DNA from: Candidatus Peregrinibacteria bacterium | Lineage (GTDB): Bacteria; Patescibacteriota; Gracilibacteria; UM-FILTER-43-11 | Length of the DNA stretch: 5,374 bases | Assembly (NCBI GenBank): GCA_016220125.1 | Contig: JACRIF010000092.1 | Coordinates: 1-5,374, forward strand | Reading direction: 5' to 3' | Part shown: positions 3,974 to 5,374 of the stretch, piece after piece | How positions within the stretch are numbered: the first letter of the stretch is position 1 | Layout of the letters: every line of letters starts with the position of its first letter | Translations under genes and position numbers: made by a program | The notes under the pieces: generated by a model | Databases searched by the model: none | Told to the model about the DNA's origin: nothing | Seen by the model: the letters and a program-made list of their open reading frames with translations, nothing else

Positions 3974-5374
3974 ATGCCCATCAAGAAAAACATCCCTCAG
4001 GGACTCAGTTCCAACGAGGCCACTGCGCTTTTGGAGAGGCATGGATTCAACGAGCTTTCCCAAAAGAAGGAGCATGTTGTCCTGGTTGTGTTTTTTAGGC
4101 AATTCAAAAGCGTCATCGTTTGGATTCTGGCGATCGCGGCCGCGATTTCGTACGGCTTGGGCGAGACCGTGAATTTTTGGGTGACCGCCTGCATCGTGGG
4201 ATTTGTCATCCTTATGGGGTTTTTGCAGGAATTCAAGGCCGAGAAGGCCATGGAAGCGCTCAAGCGAATCGTTCAGCCCATGACCACGGTTTTCAGGGAC
4301 GGAAGGCTCCACAACCTCCATGCAAAGCTGGTGGTCCCCGGCGATTTGCTTTCGCTTGAGACCGGGGATTCCATTCCCGCGGACGCCACGGTCACCGAGT
4401 CGGTGGCATTGAAGACCGACGAATCCATGCTCACGGGGGAAAGCGCCCCCGTCAAAAAGGAACCGCACACTCCTGTTTTCGCGGGCACGCGCATTGTGCA
4501 GGGGCGATGCATGGCCTTGGTGACCGCCACGGGCATGGGCACGGAACTTGGAAAGATCGCCACCCTGATCCAACAGGAGGAGGGGCCGACCCCCCTTCAA
4601 AAAAAGATGGACCGTTTGGGGAAGAATCTGGCCTTGATCGCCTTGGGGGCCTCCGCCCTGATTTTCGCCTTGGGTGTTTTCCGCGGGGCGTCGCTGTTCA
4701 ATATGCTGGTGGTCGCCTTGGCGTTGGCCGTGGCCGCGGTGCCCGAGGGATTGCCACTCACCATGACCCTTTCCCTGTCGTTCGGTATGCGCAAGATGGC
4801 CGAAAAGAACGCGATCATCCGGCGCATGATGGCGGTGGAAACCCTTGGCAGCACCACGGTGATTTGCTCCGACAAGACGGGCACTCTCACGAAGAACGAA
4901 ATGACCGTGCAACGATTTTATATTCCCGGGCAGACCATTGAGGTCACTGGCGCCGGCTACAAGCCCGAGGGGCTTTTCAGAATCGATGGCAAAAGCCAGA
5001 AAAAATTTCCCGCCGCCACCACCCTTTTCAAGGTTGTTGCCCTGTGCAACAACTCGGGCCTTTCCGAATCCGGGAAGGGCCGTTACGAACCGGTGGGGGA
5101 TCCGACCGAGGTGGCCTTGCTGACGTTGGCGGGCAAGGCGGGGATTCGCAAGGAGGTTTTGGATCGCCAGCATCCGCGCGTCGAGGAAATCCTGTTCACC
5201 TCGGATCGCAAGCTGATGACCACGATCCACAAGCGCGAGGACGGTTTCTGGATCGCGACCAAAGGCGCTCCCGAAGAGGTGCTGTCGCGATGCTCCTTTT
5301 ATGAAAAGGAGGGCACGATCCATCGGATGACACCCGCAACCCTTGAGGCGGCCATGGCCGCCAACCGCGAGTTC
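3974..5374 (+). CDS. P2-type cation-transporting ATPase (Ca2+-ATPase-like), N-terminal half, cut by the window edge
   Basis: Membrane pump of the SERCA/PMCA-like P2 class, most likely exporting Ca2+ or a similar cation at the expense of ATP. The 467 codons run open to the right edge; the family is usually 850-950 residues, so roughly half is present. In order: cation-ATPase N-terminal domain at about 9-45 (GLSSNEATALLERHGFNEL); helices 1-2 at about 44-62 and 66-86; actuator with TGES at 154-157; helices 3-4 at about 219-238 and 243-272, with ion-site PEGLP at 257-261, where Glu258 matches the SERCA M4 glutamate; phosphorylation motif DKTGTLT with Asp300; and KGAPE at 430-434 in the ATP-binding domain. 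Helices 5-10, which fix ion selectivity, are outside, so Ca2+ versus Mn2+, Na+ or other cations cannot be settled. ATG 3974 gives the standard N-terminus. It lies about 30 bases after a TATAAT box, has no Shine-Dalgarno, and is divergent from the Cys-rich miniprotein gene. Confidence 0.94.
   Translation, partial: MPIKKNIPQGLSSNEATALLERHGFNELSQKKEHVVLVVFFRQFKSVIVWILAIAAAISYGLGETVNFWVTACIVGFVILMGFLQEFKAEKAMEALKRIVQPMTTVFRDGRLHNLHAKLVVPGDLLSLETGDSIPADATVTESVALKTDESMLTGESAPVKKEPHTPVFAGTRIVQGRCMALVTATGMGTELGKIATLIQQEEGPTPLQKKMDRLGKNLALIALGASALIFALGVFRGASLFNMLVVALALAVAAVPEGLPLTMTLSLSFGMRKMAEKNAIIRRMMAVETLGSTTVICSDKTGTLTKNEMTVQRFYIPGQTIEVTGAGYKPEGLFRIDGKSQKKFPAATTLFKVVALCNNSGLSESGKGRYEPVGDPTEVALLTLAGKAGIRKEVLDRQHPRVEEILFTSDRKLMTTIHKREDGFWIATKGAPEEVLSRCSFYEKEGTIHRMTPATLEAAMAANREF

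Noticed and set aside
3959..5323. 454-codon open frame antisense to the P2 ATPase
   Set aside because: The plus strand carries unmistakable P-type ATPase motifs in order. The antisense product is Gly/His/Arg/Gln-rich without domains, a usual shadow of GC-rich coding sequence.
1..5374. Recoding of TGA as glycine, as in Gracilibacteria/SR1
   Set aside because: The recognisable genes use GGN for conserved glycines and contain no in-frame TGA, so nothing supports an altered code.

Overview
The window reads as a gene-dense bacterial chromosome fragment of fairly high GC with AT-rich intergenic gaps. It carries seven supportable protein genes and no RNA gene, CRISPR array, insertion sequence or origin that I can see. 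The cold-shock protein (KTLTDKGFGFI start) and the tRNA-dihydrouridine synthase (an insertion of about 30 residues before the KTRTG motif) resemble, from memory, proteins of Patescibacteria/CPR-type lineages, perhaps Peregrinibacteria. This placement is tentative. The standard code fits: intact genes use TAG or TAA stops and no in-frame TGA interrupts them.

Layout. Positions 1-1134 (-) hold the N-terminal 378 residues of a CopB-type (CPH-motif) heavy-metal P-type ATPase that runs off the left edge. Upstream of it on the same strand are a 93-residue two-helix membrane protein (1176-1457) and a DusB-like tRNA-dihydrouridine synthase (1502-2548). The gaps are 41 and 44 bases, so this could be one transcription unit. 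A divergent nitroreductase-family gene (+, about 2678-3253) follows. A strong bidirectional terminator (3268-3303) separates it from a convergent cold-shock gene (3321-3518, -). Upstream of the cold-shock gene on the same strand is an unlisted 44-residue ORF (3662-3796, -) encoding eight cysteines followed by a polyglutamate tail, which looks like a metallothionein-type metal-binding miniprotein. Divergent from it, a P2-type (Ca2+-ATPase-like) cation pump begins at 3974 (+) and runs off the right edge.

How it hangs together. Metal and cation handling is the visible theme: two P-type ATPases of different classes at the two ends, a small Met-rich membrane protein next to the copper pump, and the Cys/Glu-rich miniprotein divergent from the second pump. 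The remaining genes (tRNA modification, flavin redox, cold-shock RNA chaperone) are housekeeping or stress functions. The most unusual features are the Cys8-polyGlu miniprotein, in-phase heptanucleotide TAA-repeats abutting two start codons, and the lack of a well-placed Shine-Dalgarno sequence at all seven starts. No gene-free stretch exceeds 300 bases; the longest gap is 177 bases (3797-3973).
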